Shown here in pieces: positions 7,600 to 16,104 of a stretch of 39,640 nt of DNA. Every line of letters begins with the position of its first letter. Positions within the stretch are counted from its first letter, which is position 1. The DNA is from Bacteroides sp. GTDB taxonomy: Bacteria > Bacteroidota > Bacteroidia > Bacteroidales > Bacteroidaceae. The stretch spans positions 1 to 39,640 of the forward strand of contig JASLIW010000097.1 of NCBI GenBank assembly GCA_030152865.1, written 5' to 3'. Both the position numbers and the translations under genes were made by a program. Below the pieces are notes generated by a model that was given only the letters and a program-made list of their open reading frames with translations, was not told the origin of the DNA and did no database searches.

Positions 7600-9498
7600 A
7601 TGCTGAGATTAAAAAAACTAGATAAATTTGTCATAAGAAGCTTTGGGCTTCTATTTCTAGCCACATTTTTTATTTGCCTCTTCATATTTATGATGCAGTT
7701 TTTGTGGCGTTATGTTGATGACTTAGTTGGTAAGGGATTGGAGATAAGTGTCTTAGCTCAATTCTTTTTTTACTCAGCTTTGACATTGATACCCCCTTCA
7801 TTACCCCTAGCTATTCTTCTAGCCTCACTGATTACCTTTGGTAATTTCGGAGAGCGTTTTGAGCTCTTGGCTATGAAAGCAGCAGGGATTTCTTTGTTCA
7901 AGATACTACGTCCCCTTATGATTTTTGCTGTTTTGCTATGTGGGGTTTCTTTTGTGTTTCAAAACAACATAGCACCCAAGGCCTATTCTAAGTTGACAAC
8001 TTTATTAATCTCTATTCGACAGAAGTCGCCTGAGTTAGATATTCCTGAAGGGGTGTTTTACGATGAAATAGATGATTACAACATTTATGTTAGTAAAAAG
8101 AATAGAGATACAGGAGAGCTCTATGATGTCATTATCTATGAGTTTTCTGGTGGCTTTGATAATGCACGGACTATCTTGGCTGATACAGGTAAGTTGGAGA
8201 TGAGTGCTGACAAACAACACCTTTTTCTACATCTTTATTCCGGTGAGCTTTTTGAAAACATCCAGCAGCCAGGTGTCAATAAGAAAAATATTCCCTATCG
8301 AAGAGAGTCTTTTAAGGAGAAGCATGCGTTGATAGAGTTTGATGCTGGCTTTAATATGGCCGATGCGAGTATCATGGATAAGCAGTCGGGGAGTAAGAAT
8401 ATGAAGTCCCTACAACACTCTATTGATTCAATGACTGTGTACAATGATAGTATTGGCTTATCCAATTATGAATATGGTAAGGAGAGGGCTTTTGATGTCA
8501 ATAAGCATATTTCTGCTACCGATTCACTTAAAATCGAAGAGAGTTTAGCTTCAGGTTTAATCAATACGGATAGCTTGTTTCATGTTTCTACACTTAAAAA
8601 GAAGCAGAGCGTTTTAAACTTAGCCAAGCGAGATGTGGAGTCCTTGCAAAGTGAGTGGGGATTTAAGGAGTCTCAGGTAAGTAATACGGATTTAAATATT
8701 CGTCGACATCAGATGGCTTGGCATGAGAAAATAACACTCTCTCTGGCTTGTTTGGTGTTCTTTTTTATTGGTGCTCCTCTGGGCTCCATCATCCGAAAGG
8801 GTGGTTTAGGGATGCCTGTAGTGATTTCTGTTGTTATTTTTATTATTTACTACATCATCAATACAATGGGTTCTAAGCTTGCGCGAGAGGGCGAACTTGA
8901 TGTATGGCTAGGCATGTGGCTGAGTACGCTTATGCTTTCCCCTGTGGGTGCGTTTTTGGCCTACAAGTCCAATCATGATTCAGTGATTCTTAATGCCGAT
9001 ATCTATGTCGATTGGTTTAAGAAGGTTTTGGGAATCCGTCCTAAACGCCACTTGGTGAGAAAAGAGGTGGTAGTAAACAACCCCAATTATAGTGAGTGCT
9101 TATCTCGTGTTTCTGATTTAGACCAAAAACTGACAAACTATTTGAAAACTGCGCGATTGCGTCAGCCTGCAAGCTATCTTAAATTGTGGTTTGCAAAAGA
9201 TCAAGAAGATGATTTGGAGATCTATGTGGATGAACTAGAGCTACTGATTGAAGAGTTATCCAATACAGAATCATTGGAAGTGTTGAATGCTTTAAATAAA
9301 TACCCTATTATCCCTCCAAGAGCTCATACTAGACCTTTTAGGCAGGTCTGGCTAAATAAGCTAATAGGGATACTCCTGCCTGTGGGTTTATTCTTTTACT
9401 TTAGAGTTTGGATTTTTAGAACACGATTGGCCAAAGACATAGAAAAGGTGTTAGGGGTGAATAAAGAGCTAAAAAATAGTATAGAGATAAATAAGTAA
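7600..9498 (+). CDS. LptF/LptG-family permease (LPS export)
   Basis: A 632-residue YjgP/YjgQ-family inner-membrane protein. The N-terminal part (KLDKFVIRSFGLLFLATFFICLFIFMMQFLWRYVDDLVGKG) holds TM1, with further TM segments near 55-80 and 100-122 (FGERFELLAMKAAGISLFKILRPL is the family's coupling region). A periplasmic beta-rich region spans ~130-370, and a second TM bundle spans ~378-455. The known role is as half of the LptB2FG ABC transporter that extracts LPS from the inner membrane. The C-terminal ~170 residues, including another membrane segment near 590-605, extend past the E. coli protein (about 360 residues), which is usual in Bacteroidota. F and G cannot be separated here. ribBA starts 2 nt after the stop codon, so the two are surely co-transcribed. 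Confidence 0.88.
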   Translation: MLRLKKLDKFVIRSFGLLFLATFFICLFIFMMQFLWRYVDDLVGKGLEISVLAQFFFYSALTLIPPSLPLAILLASLITFGNFGERFELLAMKAAGISLFKILRPLMIFAVLLCGVSFVFQNNIAPKAYSKLTTLLISIRQKSPELDIPEGVFYDEIDDYNIYVSKKNRDTGELYDVIIYEFSGGFDNARTILADTGKLEMSADKQHLFLHLYSGELFENIQQPGVNKKNIPYRRESFKEKHALIEFDAGFNMADASIMDKQSGSKNMKSLQHSIDSMTVYNDSIGLSNYEYGKERAFDVNKHISATDSLKIEESLASGLINTDSLFHVSTLKKKQSVLNLAKRDVESLQSEWGFKESQVSNTDLNIRRHQMAWHEKITLSLACLVFFFIGAPLGSIIRKGGLGMPVVISVVIFIIYYIINTMGSKLAREGELDVWLGMWLSTLMLSPVGAFLAYKSNHDSVILNADIYVDWFKKVLGIRPKRHLVRKEVVVNNPNYSECLSRVSDLDQKLTNYLKTARLRQPASYLKLWFAKDQEDDLEIYVDELELLIEELSNTESLEVLNALNKYPIIPPRAHTRPFRQVWLNKLIGILLPVGLFFYFRVWIFRTRLAKDIEKVLGVNKELKNSIEINK

Positions 9499-9500
9499 TT

Positions 9501-10715
9501 ATGGAAGATATCAAATTGAATACAATAGAAGAGGCACTAGCCGACTTCAAAGCGGGTAAGTTTGTGATTGTAGTAGATGATGAGGATCGTGAGAATGAAG
9601 GTGATTTTGTCATTGCTGCCGAAAAAATAACCCCTGAGAAGGTTAACTTTATGCTTCGTTATGGTAGAGGGGTCCTTTGCACTCCTATGACAGAAGAACG
9701 TTGTGAAGAGTTGGAGCTTGAAATGCAAGTCTCTTCAAATACTTCTGTCTATGAGACTCCCTTTACAGTGACTGTTGATAAGATTGAAGGTTGTACAACA
9801 GGTGTATCTATGCAGGATAGAGCAGCTACTATTTTAGCATTGGCTGATCCTGCTACTAAGCCTACAGACTTGGCTCGACCAGGTCATGTCAACCCTTTAC
9901 GGGCTCGTTCTAAAGGGGTACTTCGTAGAGCAGGTCATACAGAAGCAACTGTAGATTTGTGTCGTTTGGCAGGATTGAACCCTGTAGGTGCTCTTATCGA
10001 GATTATCAATGAAGATGGCACAATGGCCCGTTTGCCAGAGCTAATGAAGATAGCCAAGCAGTTTGATATGAAAATAATATCCATTGCAGATTTGATTAAG
10101 TATAGACTGAATCAAGAAGCACTCGTAGAAGAGGGGGTAGAAGTAGATATGCCAACTGCTTATGGACATTTTCGCTTGATTCCATTCAAACAAAAGTCTA
10201 ATGGCTTAGAGCATGTAGCACTAATCAAGGGGAGCTGGGATAAAGACGAAGCTGTTTTGGTACGTGTACACTCTTCTTGTGTGACAGGTGATATTTTTGG
10301 ATCTTGTCGCTGTGAGTGTGGTGATCAGCTACATGAGGCGATGCGTATGATTGATGAGGCTGGCAAAGGAGCTATCGTTTATATGAATCAAGAGGGCCGT
10401 GGAATCGGTTTGATGAATAAAATAGCAGCTTATAAGCTTCAGGAAGAGGGGCTGGACACGGTAGATGCCAATGTTCATTTAGGATTTAAACCCGATGAAC
10501 GTGACTATGGTGTAGGAGCTCACATTCTACGCCATATTGGTATCTCTAAGATGAAGTTGATGACCAATAATCCAGTGAAGCGTATAGGCTTAGAGTCTTA
10601 TGGGCTAGAAATTGTAGAGAATGTTTCTATAGAGATAGAGCCTAATAAATACAATAAGGCATACTTAGAAACTAAACAGAAGCGTATGGGGCATAATTTA
10701 CACCTGTCTAAATAA
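9501..10715 (+). CDS. ribBA: RibBA: DHBP synthase / GTP cyclohydrolase II
   Basis: A 404-residue bifunctional riboflavin enzyme. Residues 1-205 are 3,4-dihydroxy-2-butanone 4-phosphate synthase: DDEDRENEGDFV, GRGVLCTPM, TARPGH-type ARPGHVNPLRA, and RAGHTEATVDL. Residues 215-400 are GTP cyclohydrolase II with zinc cysteines Cys260, Cys271 and Cys273 in CVTGDIFGSCRCECG, and MNQEGRGIGL. It makes the ribulose-5-phosphate-derived four-carbon unit and opens GTP, the two entry steps of riboflavin synthesis, in the cytoplasm. It follows the LPS permease gene by 2 nt and ends at a strong terminator. No FMN riboswitch is seen upstream. Confidence 0.97.
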   Translation: MEDIKLNTIEEALADFKAGKFVIVVDDEDRENEGDFVIAAEKITPEKVNFMLRYGRGVLCTPMTEERCEELELEMQVSSNTSVYETPFTVTVDKIEGCTTGVSMQDRAATILALADPATKPTDLARPGHVNPLRARSKGVLRRAGHTEATVDLCRLAGLNPVGALIEIINEDGTMARLPELMKIAKQFDMKIISIADLIKYRLNQEALVEEGVEVDMPTAYGHFRLIPFKQKSNGLEHVALIKGSWDKDEAVLVRVHSSCVTGDIFGSCRCECGDQLHEAMRMIDEAGKGAIVYMNQEGRGIGLMNKIAAYKLQEEGLDTVDANVHLGFKPDERDYGVGAHILRHIGISKMKLMTNNPVKRIGLESYGLEIVENVSIEIEPNKYNKAYLETKQKRMGHNLHLSK

Positions 10716-10741
10716 ACTTAGTTGAGTTCTAGATAAAACAG

Positions 10742-10777
10742 AGAAGGCTGACCCTCGGGTCAGCCTTCTTCTTTTTT
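10742..10777 (+). terminator. Intrinsic terminator of ribBA
   Basis: Perfect 12-bp stem (10742-10753 / 10758-10769) with a CTCG tetraloop, followed by a T-rich tract. It lies between the convergent ribBA and ferredoxin genes; the opposite strand has a weaker T-run after the stem. Confidence 0.9.
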
Positions 10778-10795
10778 GTTACCTTGGACTAAGTT

Positions 10796-10966
10796 TTAGT
10801 CTTCTGGGTGAATTGCTTCAGATGGACATACATCTGCACAAGTACCACAGTCTGTACAAATTTCTGGGTCAATTGAATAAATATCACCTTCAGAAATAGC
10901 TTCTACTGGACACTCGTCGATACAAGTACCACAAGCTATACAATCTTCATTAATTACGTAAGCCAT
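10796..10966 (-). CDS. 2[4Fe-4S] ferredoxin
   Basis: A small gene of 56 codons. The translation has two classic cluster motifs: CIACGTCIDECP (Cys9, 12, 15, 19) and CTDCGTCADVCP (Cys37, 40, 43, 47), each C-x2-C-x2-C-x3-C-P. It begins MAYVINED and ends AIHPED. It is a clostridial-type low-potential electron carrier in the cytoplasm, serving for example pyruvate:ferredoxin oxidoreductase or Rnf in anaerobes; the partner here is unknown. The gene stands alone, convergent with ribBA, with a -7-like box and a palindrome upstream. Confidence 0.95.
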   Translation of the reverse strand: MAYVINEDCIACGTCIDECPVEAISEGDIYSIDPEICTDCGTCADVCPSEAIHPED

Positions 10967-10988
10967 TTTTCTTTAAATTTAAAAAGTT

Positions 10989-11016
10989 ATTAGTACTAAT
11001 TAGCTCAGCAAAAATA
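10989..11016 (-). promoter_or_regulatory. Candidate ferredoxin promoter with palindrome at the start site
   Basis: On the minus strand TATTTTTG (11009-11016) fits TAnnTTTG, though no good TTTG lies at the -33 distance. The 12-bp perfect palindrome ATTAGTACTAAT (10989-11000) falls at about +2 to +13 of the predicted transcript and could be an operator. Confidence 0.35.
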
Positions 11017-11107
11017 AGAGTTTATTTGAATACTTGCTATCTTTACATTGCTTTTTTCTATTTCAGTTTTATTTTTTCATAAAAGTTCTCACTATTGTAA
11101 TTATCTA

Positions 11108-11143
11108 TTTGCTTAGCTATTTCCTTTAAAAGGAGTACTTTTG
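11108..11143 (+). promoter_or_regulatory. Candidate metA promoter
   Basis: TACTTTTG (11136-11143) matches TAnnTTTG. TTTG at 11108-11111 is 24 bp upstream, slightly beyond the usual range. The predicted start is about 22 nt before the ATG, leaving no room for a SAM riboswitch. Confidence 0.45.
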
Positions 11144-11171
11144 TGCTTTAAATGAATAATACAGTACATCT

Positions 11172-12071
11172 ATGGTAGTTAACCTGCCCAAAAACTTTCC
11201 AGCAGTTCATCTGCTTAAAGAGGAGCCTATAGTTTGCCAATGTCTTTCTTCTACTGCATCAAGGCTATTCCCCAGTATTAAGCTGGCTGTTCTGAATTTG
11301 ATGCCTCTGAAAATAGAGACAGAAGCTGATTTATTGCGCCTATTTGCCACTGTTCCGTTTGAGGTAGAGATTAGCTGGCTAAAACTACGAACTCATACGC
11401 CTAAGCATACACCCAAAGAACACATGGACTCGTATTATACTTATGTTGATGAGGTCAAAGATGAGTCTTTTGATGCTTTAGTGGTGACAGGAGCTCCAGT
11501 AGAACTTATGCCTTTTGAAGAGGTAACGTATTGGAAAGAATTAGAAGAAATATTTGCTTGGGCTCATACGAATATACCCTCTACACTTTATATTTGTTGG
11601 GCTGCCCAAGCAGCTTTGTATTATCAGTATGGTATAAATAAGATTGCTTTGCCTCAAAAAATGTTTGGTGTTTTTACTCATCAACTCATCAATAGAGAAG
11701 TTCCATTGTTTCGGGGTTTTGATGATGTTTTTTATGCCCCTCATAGTAGGCATACCTCTTTAGATATGGAGGACTTACTAGCTTGTCCCGAAATAGATGT
11801 ACTTTCTAGCTCGGCTGAGGCTGGAGCCTATATCATGATGAGTAAAGATGCTCGGTCCTTGTTTGTGACTGGGCATTCCGAATATGCTCCTTTGACTTTA
11901 GATGCGGAGTATCGAAGGGATAAGGCCAAAGGCTTGCCCATTGCCATCCCTATGAATTATTACAGAGCTGATAATCCAAATAACTCTCCTGTAGTTCGTT
12001 GGAGGGCACATGCCAATTTATTATTTACCAATTGGTTAAATTATTACGTTTATCAACAGATTCAAAAGTAA
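11172..12071 (+). CDS. metA: MetA-family homoserine O-acyltransferase (predicted acetyltransferase)
   Basis: A 299-residue member of the MetA family, usually named homoserine O-succinyltransferase. Catalytic residues align by count with the characterised enzymes: Cys142 in LYICWAAQAA, and His235 and Glu237 in VTGHSEY. Residue 111 is Glu (TGAPVELMPF). In studied MetA proteins Glu111 goes with acetyl-CoA use and Gly with succinyl-CoA, so this copy probably makes O-acetylhomoserine for methionine synthesis (a metAA-type enzyme). The length is typical (about 300). The C-terminus LLFTNWLNYYVYQ is the family signature. The U32 gene follows 8 nt later. Specificity is inferred from one residue. Confidence 0.93.
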   Translation: MVVNLPKNFPAVHLLKEEPIVCQCLSSTASRLFPSIKLAVLNLMPLKIETEADLLRLFATVPFEVEISWLKLRTHTPKHTPKEHMDSYYTYVDEVKDESFDALVVTGAPVELMPFEEVTYWKELEEIFAWAHTNIPSTLYICWAAQAALYYQYGINKIALPQKMFGVFTHQLINREVPLFRGFDDVFYAPHSRHTSLDMEDLLACPEIDVLSSSAEAGAYIMMSKDARSLFVTGHSEYAPLTLDAEYRRDKAKGLPIAIPMNYYRADNPNNSPVVRWRAHANLLFTNWLNYYVYQQIQK

Positions 12072-12079
12072 GAAAGACA

Positions 12080-13909
12080 ATGCAAAAGAAAGAGATAGAA
12101 CTATTGGCGCCAGCTAAGAACTTGGCCTGTGGCATAGCTGCGATAGATCATGGAGCAGATGCTGTGTATATTGGAGCACCACAGCTCGGAGCGCGAGTAG
12201 CCGCAAGTAACAGTTTAGAAGATATCGCTCAGCTAGTAGATTATGCTCATTTTTATGGTGTTCGAATCTATGTGACTGTCAATACGATAATAAAAGATGA
12301 GGAATTGGCAGAGGTAGAGCATATGATTTGGGATTTATATCAGTTAGGGGTGGATGCTTTAATTATACAAGATATGGGAATCCTTGAATTGAATCTTCCA
12401 CCTATAGCTCTTCATGCAAGTACCCAGTGTGATAATCGTAGTGTGGAGAAGGTTCAGTTTCTGGAGCGAGTAGGGTTTAATCAGATTGTACTTGCACGGG
12501 AGTTGTCTTTAAATGAGATTCGTCATATTCATGAATCCTGTCCCAAGCTAAAGTTGGAGGTTTTTGTTCATGGAGCTCTATGTGTGAGCTACAGCGGGCA
12601 GTGTTATGTTAGCGAAGCTCGAAGTGGACGAAGTGCCAATCGAGGTGCTTGTTCTCAGTTTTGTCGCCTGCCTTTTACGCTTAAAGATGCAGAAGGCAAG
12701 CTTATTGGTAGAGATAAGCACTTTTTATCTATGAAAGATTTAAATCAAAGTGCTTACCTTGAAGAGTTATTAGATGCTGGAGCTACATCCCTAAAAATAG
12801 AAGGCAGACTTAAAGACATTAGTTATGTGAAGAATGTTACCGCAGCTTATCGTCAGAAATTGGATCGAATTATCGCTCGTCGTCCAGAGTTTGTACGCGC
12901 TTCTTCAGGAAAGATAAATCTTGCTTTCAAACCCCAGTTGGAAAAAACATTCAGTCGAGGATTTTCTAATTACTTTCTAAAGGGTAGAGGGCAAGAGATT
13001 GCTTCTTTAGATACTCCTAAGTCTTTGGGTGAAGAGATGGGTTATGTAAAAGAGATAAGACGTACTTATTTTACCGTTGCAGGAGTTAAGCCTTTTCATA
13101 ATGGAGATGGAGCCTGTTTTCTCGATGAGCAGGGTAGGTTACAAGGTTTTCGAATCAATCGCGTAGACACCAATCGTATCTATCCATTAGAAATGCCTAA
13201 TATTAAGCCTAAAACGGTTTTATATCGTAACTATGATCATGAGTTTGAAAAAGAGCTAGCCAAGGAGTCTGCTGAAAGATTAATAGAGATAAGTATAGAC
13301 TTCAGTGAAACTGATTCTGGCTTTTTGCTTAGTTGTACCGATGAAGATGCTTACTCGGTGGAATTGGCCTTTGATGCAGAAAAAGAGCTGGCCAAGCGTC
13401 CTCAATTTGAAAATATTCGTAAGCAGCTGCAAAAGCTTGGAAACACACCTTTCTACTGCAATAAGGTGAATATACAGCTGGCTGAGGAGTGGTTTGTTCC
13501 TTCCTCGATCTTAGCTGCTAAGCGTAGAGAGCTAGTAGCTCTTTTAGTGGAGAAAAGAAAGCAGGCTTATGTGAGGGAAAAGTTTAGCTTAGCCCCATCG
13601 ACTCACCCATACTTGGAGCATGAGCTGACTTACTTAGGTAACGTATCCAATCACAAAGCAGAGCTGTTTTATAAGCGTCATGGTGTGCGTCAAATTGCTC
13701 CTGCTTTTGAGTGCGAAGCAGTGGAGGGTGGAGTTTTGATGTTTTGTAAACATTGTATTCGCTATACTTTGGGTTGGTGTCCCACTTATCAACAAAAGAA
13801 CTCAAACTACAAAGAGCCTTTTTACTTAGTAGATGCAGAGGGGGAAGAGTACAGGCTTAAATTTGACTGCAAACGATGTCAAATGCTGGTCATGGGTTCG
13901 TCAAAGTAA
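12080..13909 (+). CDS. U32-family (peptidase U32/RlhA-TrhP-like) protein
   Basis: I choose the ATG at 12080 (MQKKEIELLAPAKNLACG, 609 residues). An in-frame upstream extension overlaps metA and is not conserved-looking. The N-terminal ~300 residues are a TIM-barrel-like U32 domain: LLAPAKNLACGIAAIDHGADAVYIG, then the signature VFVHGALCVSYSGQCYVSE plus SANRGACSQFCRLPF, a cysteine set that binds an Fe-S cluster in studied relatives. The C-terminal half holds a DUF3656-like region and ends in a Cys-rich segment (FCKHCIRYTLGWCPTYQQ, FDCKRCQ). Relatives RlhA and TrhP hydroxylate cytidine in 23S rRNA or uridine in tRNA using prephenate-dependent chemistry; the peptidase label is historical. Which RNA is modified here is not known. 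The stop codon lies inside the convergent LuxR-type gene. Confidence 0.85.
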   Translation: MQKKEIELLAPAKNLACGIAAIDHGADAVYIGAPQLGARVAASNSLEDIAQLVDYAHFYGVRIYVTVNTIIKDEELAEVEHMIWDLYQLGVDALIIQDMGILELNLPPIALHASTQCDNRSVEKVQFLERVGFNQIVLARELSLNEIRHIHESCPKLKLEVFVHGALCVSYSGQCYVSEARSGRSANRGACSQFCRLPFTLKDAEGKLIGRDKHFLSMKDLNQSAYLEELLDAGATSLKIEGRLKDISYVKNVTAAYRQKLDRIIARRPEFVRASSGKINLAFKPQLEKTFSRGFSNYFLKGRGQEIASLDTPKSLGEEMGYVKEIRRTYFTVAGVKPFHNGDGACFLDEQGRLQGFRINRVDTNRIYPLEMPNIKPKTVLYRNYDHEFEKELAKESAERLIEISIDFSETDSGFLLSCTDEDAYSVELAFDAEKELAKRPQFENIRKQLQKLGNTPFYCNKVNIQLAEEWFVPSSILAAKRRELVALLVEKRKQAYVREKFSLAPSTHPYLEHELTYLGNVSNHKAELFYKRHGVRQIAPAFECEAVEGGVLMFCKHCIRYTLGWCPTYQQKNSNYKEPFYLVDAEGEEYRLKFDCKRCQMLVMGSSK

Positions 13910-14530
13910 ACTAGCATCGACATAACCATTGATGACTGCGTAGATAGTTAGGCCTGAGATAGACTTAATACCTAGCTTATCCGTGATGTTTTTGCGGTGG
14001 GTTATTACAGTAGTTAAGCTGATATTTAACTTTTCTGCTATTTTCTTATTGGTGTTTCCTGTGGCTATAAGTGAAATGACCTCTACTTCACGAGGGCTAA
14101 GCTCATGGATTTGATGTGCCTTGATAGCATTTTCATTTCTAGAGTGATGAACTTCGTGAGCCTGGCTATGAAGTTGCATGATCGATTTAATCACTTCTTT
14201 TTTATTCTGATAGACATCAAGGGTTGTTACTCCCGATATGAGTAGGGTTTGGTTGTCCGGTGCCATAACAATGGTTCTTTTTTTTCGAGGCAGAAAAAAG
14301 AAGTTGTGCTCTACGTAAATTTGTGCCGTAATAAAGTAGTGGGCATACATATCTGGTGTGTCTGCCATAAAAGTCTCAAAACTTTGGAATATGCGAATTG
14401 TAGCTATGGGAATCAATTCCTTGAGAATTGCATTCAAGCCTAAAGCCGCTAGAATATTGGGCTCTATAATAGCTATTTCAGGGCGCTTACCTTGAGCGTG
14501 TGGGTGTTGAGTTGTTTTAGTGTGCTTCAT
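13901..14530 (-). CDS. LuxR-type HTH regulator with degenerate receiver domain
   Basis: I choose the ATG at 14530 (MKHTKTTQ, 209 residues), 1 nt after the radA stop codon; a TTG nine bases further up is also in frame. The C-terminal ~65 residues are a clear GerE/LuxR helix-turn-helix: ELSPREVEVISLIATGNTNKKI followed by AEKLNISLTTVITHRKNITDKLG. The N-terminal ~125 residues resemble a receiver fold (IAIIEPNILAALGLNAILKEL), but the phosphoacceptor Asp is missing: the expected strand-3 region reads YFITAQIYVEHN, and the acidic pocket is reduced to one Glu. It is probably a phosphorylation-independent regulator. Its target is unknown. Its 3' end overlaps the convergent U32 gene by 9 nt. Confidence 0.85.
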   Translation of the reverse strand: MKHTKTTQHPHAQGKRPEIAIIEPNILAALGLNAILKELIPIATIRIFQSFETFMADTPDMYAHYFITAQIYVEHNFFFLPRKKRTIVMAPDNQTLLISGVTTLDVYQNKKEVIKSIMQLHSQAHEVHHSRNENAIKAHQIHELSPREVEVISLIATGNTNKKIAEKLNISLTTVITHRKNITDKLGIKSISGLTIYAVINGYVDASLL

Positions 14531-14531
14531 T

Positions 14532-15899
14532 TTATCCAAAAAGGTATCTAAAGGCTTCTTCTACTTTTCTAACAGGTTTTAGTTCTATGTTAAACTGCTT
14601 GGTGTCTAGGCCTTGAAGGTTAAATTTAGGTAGGATAAATCGTTTGAATCCTAGCTTGTCAGCTTCTTTTATTCTTTGCTCAATGCGGTTAACAGGTCTT
14701 ATTTCTCCAGAGAGGCCTACTTCTCCTGCCACACAAATAGAACTATCAATAGCTACATCCATGTTGGAAGATAGAATGGCGCTTATTACAGCTAAGTCAA
14801 TAGCTGGGTCATTGACCTTTATACCACCGGCAATATTTAAAAATACATCTTTTTGGGCGAGCTTAAAGCCAACTCGTTTTTCGAGTACAGCTAATAGCAT
14901 ATTCATTCTTCGTGTGTCATAGCCTGTGGAGGATCGTTGTGGTGTTCCATAGACGGCTGTACTTACAAGAGCTTGAGTCTCAATTAAGAAAGGGCGAACG
15001 CCCTCGATCGCTCCTGCTATAGCAATACCGCTCATCCCGTCATGTTCTTGGGAGAGAAGAAGTTCCGATGGGTTCTCTACTTGACGAAGTCCATCTTGTC
15101 TCATTTCATAGATTCCAATTTCTGAGGTGCTTCCGAATCTATTCTTGATACTTCTTAAGATCCGGTATAGATGTTGTTGATCCCCCTCAAATTGAAGCAC
15201 AGTGTCGACAATGTGTTCGAGTACTTTAGGTCCAGCTATACTTCCTTCTTTATTGATGTGTCCTATTAATATAACAGGTACATGAGATTCCTTCGAAAAA
15301 CGGAGTAGTTCTGCTGCGCATTCTCGTACCTGAGATAAACTTCCGGGCGAGGAGTCTACTCGCTCGGTAGCAATAGTTTGGATAGAATCAATAACTAGGA
15401 TCTCGGGTTTGTTGTTTTCGATGTGTGTAAATATGCGTTCTAGTGCTGTTTCACAGATGATAAAGCAGTGTTCAGAGGTTTTATTTAGGCGATCAGCTCT
15501 GAGTTTGAGTTGTTTGGCGCTCTCTTCTCCTGATACGTAAAGTATTCTTTTGTCATGAATTTGTAATACTGTTTGTAAGCTAAGAGTAGATTTTCCTATT
15601 CCAGGTTCACCACCTAGTAAGACGAGAGAACCTTTTACTAAGCCTCCGCCCAAAACTCGATTAAGCTCTTTATCATGCATATCAATACGTTCTTCTTGTG
15701 TGGTATTAATATCTTGGATAAGAAGTGGTTGATTGTCGATAGCTTTGTCTGATTTGCTATAGCTAGTTTGTTTGCTTTTAGGTGCTAGTTTGTTCTCAAT
15801 GAATGTGTTCCATTGGTTGCAGCTAGGGCATTTACCTACCCACTTAATCGATTCATAACCACAGTTTGAGCAAAAAAACACAGTTCTATCTTTAGCCAT
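14532..15899 (-). CDS. radA: DNA repair protein RadA (Sms)
   Basis: I choose the ATG at 15899 (MAKDRTVFFCSNCG), giving 455 residues, the usual RadA length. An upstream in-frame ATG at 15953 adds 18 non-conserved residues. Order of parts: a C4 zinc finger (Cys10, 13, 24, 27); a RecA-like ATPase with Walker A GGEPGIGKS (residues 96-104), Walker B ILVIDSIQ and the RadA-specific KNRFGSTSEIG; and a Lon-like C-terminal domain (GLSGEIRPV). RadA is a DnaB-like helicase that extends D-loops and promotes branch migration in recombination. It is followed 1 nt later by the LuxR-type regulator gene. Confidence 0.97.
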   Translation of the reverse strand: MAKDRTVFFCSNCGYESIKWVGKCPSCNQWNTFIENKLAPKSKQTSYSKSDKAIDNQPLLIQDINTTQEERIDMHDKELNRVLGGGLVKGSLVLLGGEPGIGKSTLSLQTVLQIHDKRILYVSGEESAKQLKLRADRLNKTSEHCFIICETALERIFTHIENNKPEILVIDSIQTIATERVDSSPGSLSQVRECAAELLRFSKESHVPVILIGHINKEGSIAGPKVLEHIVDTVLQFEGDQQHLYRILRSIKNRFGSTSEIGIYEMRQDGLRQVENPSELLLSQEHDGMSGIAIAGAIEGVRPFLIETQALVSTAVYGTPQRSSTGYDTRRMNMLLAVLEKRVGFKLAQKDVFLNIAGGIKVNDPAIDLAVISAILSSNMDVAIDSSICVAGEVGLSGEIRPVNRIEQRIKEADKLGFKRFILPKFNLQGLDTKQFNIELKPVRKVEEAFRYLFG

Positions 15900-15918
15900 A
15901 TTTATTGTATTATAAGTA

Positions 15919-15926
15919 CAAAGGTA
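15919..15926 (-). promoter_or_regulatory. Candidate radA -7 promoter box
   Basis: On the minus strand TACCTTTG (15919-15926) matches TAnnTTTG and lies 20 nt upstream of the radA ATG. No convincing TTTG is found at -33, so support is partial. Confidence 0.4.
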
Positions 15927-16049
15927 TACATTATCAACTAAAGGTCCTTTCAACTCTATTAAATTTATAAGTTATGTTGAAAACTTAGGGTACTATACAT
16001 TCAATCAGCATGTTTTGGAGGCTTGCTAGTCTTAAGTTTTTTAATATTT

Positions 16050-16082
16050 TTTGTTTGAGTGTAAAAAAAATGGTTATATTTG
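16050..16082 (+). promoter_or_regulatory. Bacteroidota-type promoter upstream of ompA
   Basis: TATATTTG (16075-16082) matches TAnnTTTG exactly. Two TTTG boxes are available upstream, at 16050-16053 (21-bp spacer) and 16054-16057 (17-bp spacer). The predicted start is near 16089. Confidence 0.75.
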
Positions 16083-16104
16083 CCCTTCGTATATGTGGTG
16101 AAAG

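Noticed and set aside
10967..11171. SAM riboswitch upstream of metA
   Set aside because: No structured GC-containing aptamer-like region is visible, and the predicted transcript start leaves only ~22 nt of leader.
11153..11179. 8-codon ORF overlapping the metA start as a leader
   Set aside because: It has no Met enrichment and no hairpin follows; likely chance.
11999..12079. Upstream start of the U32 gene inside metA
   Set aside because: The 27 extra residues are a shadow of the metA 3' end in another frame; MQKKEIELLAPAKN at 12080 is the typical start.
15900..15953. Longer RadA start at 15953
   Set aside because: The added 18 residues are not RadA-like, and the zinc finger normally begins within the first ten residues, as from 15899.
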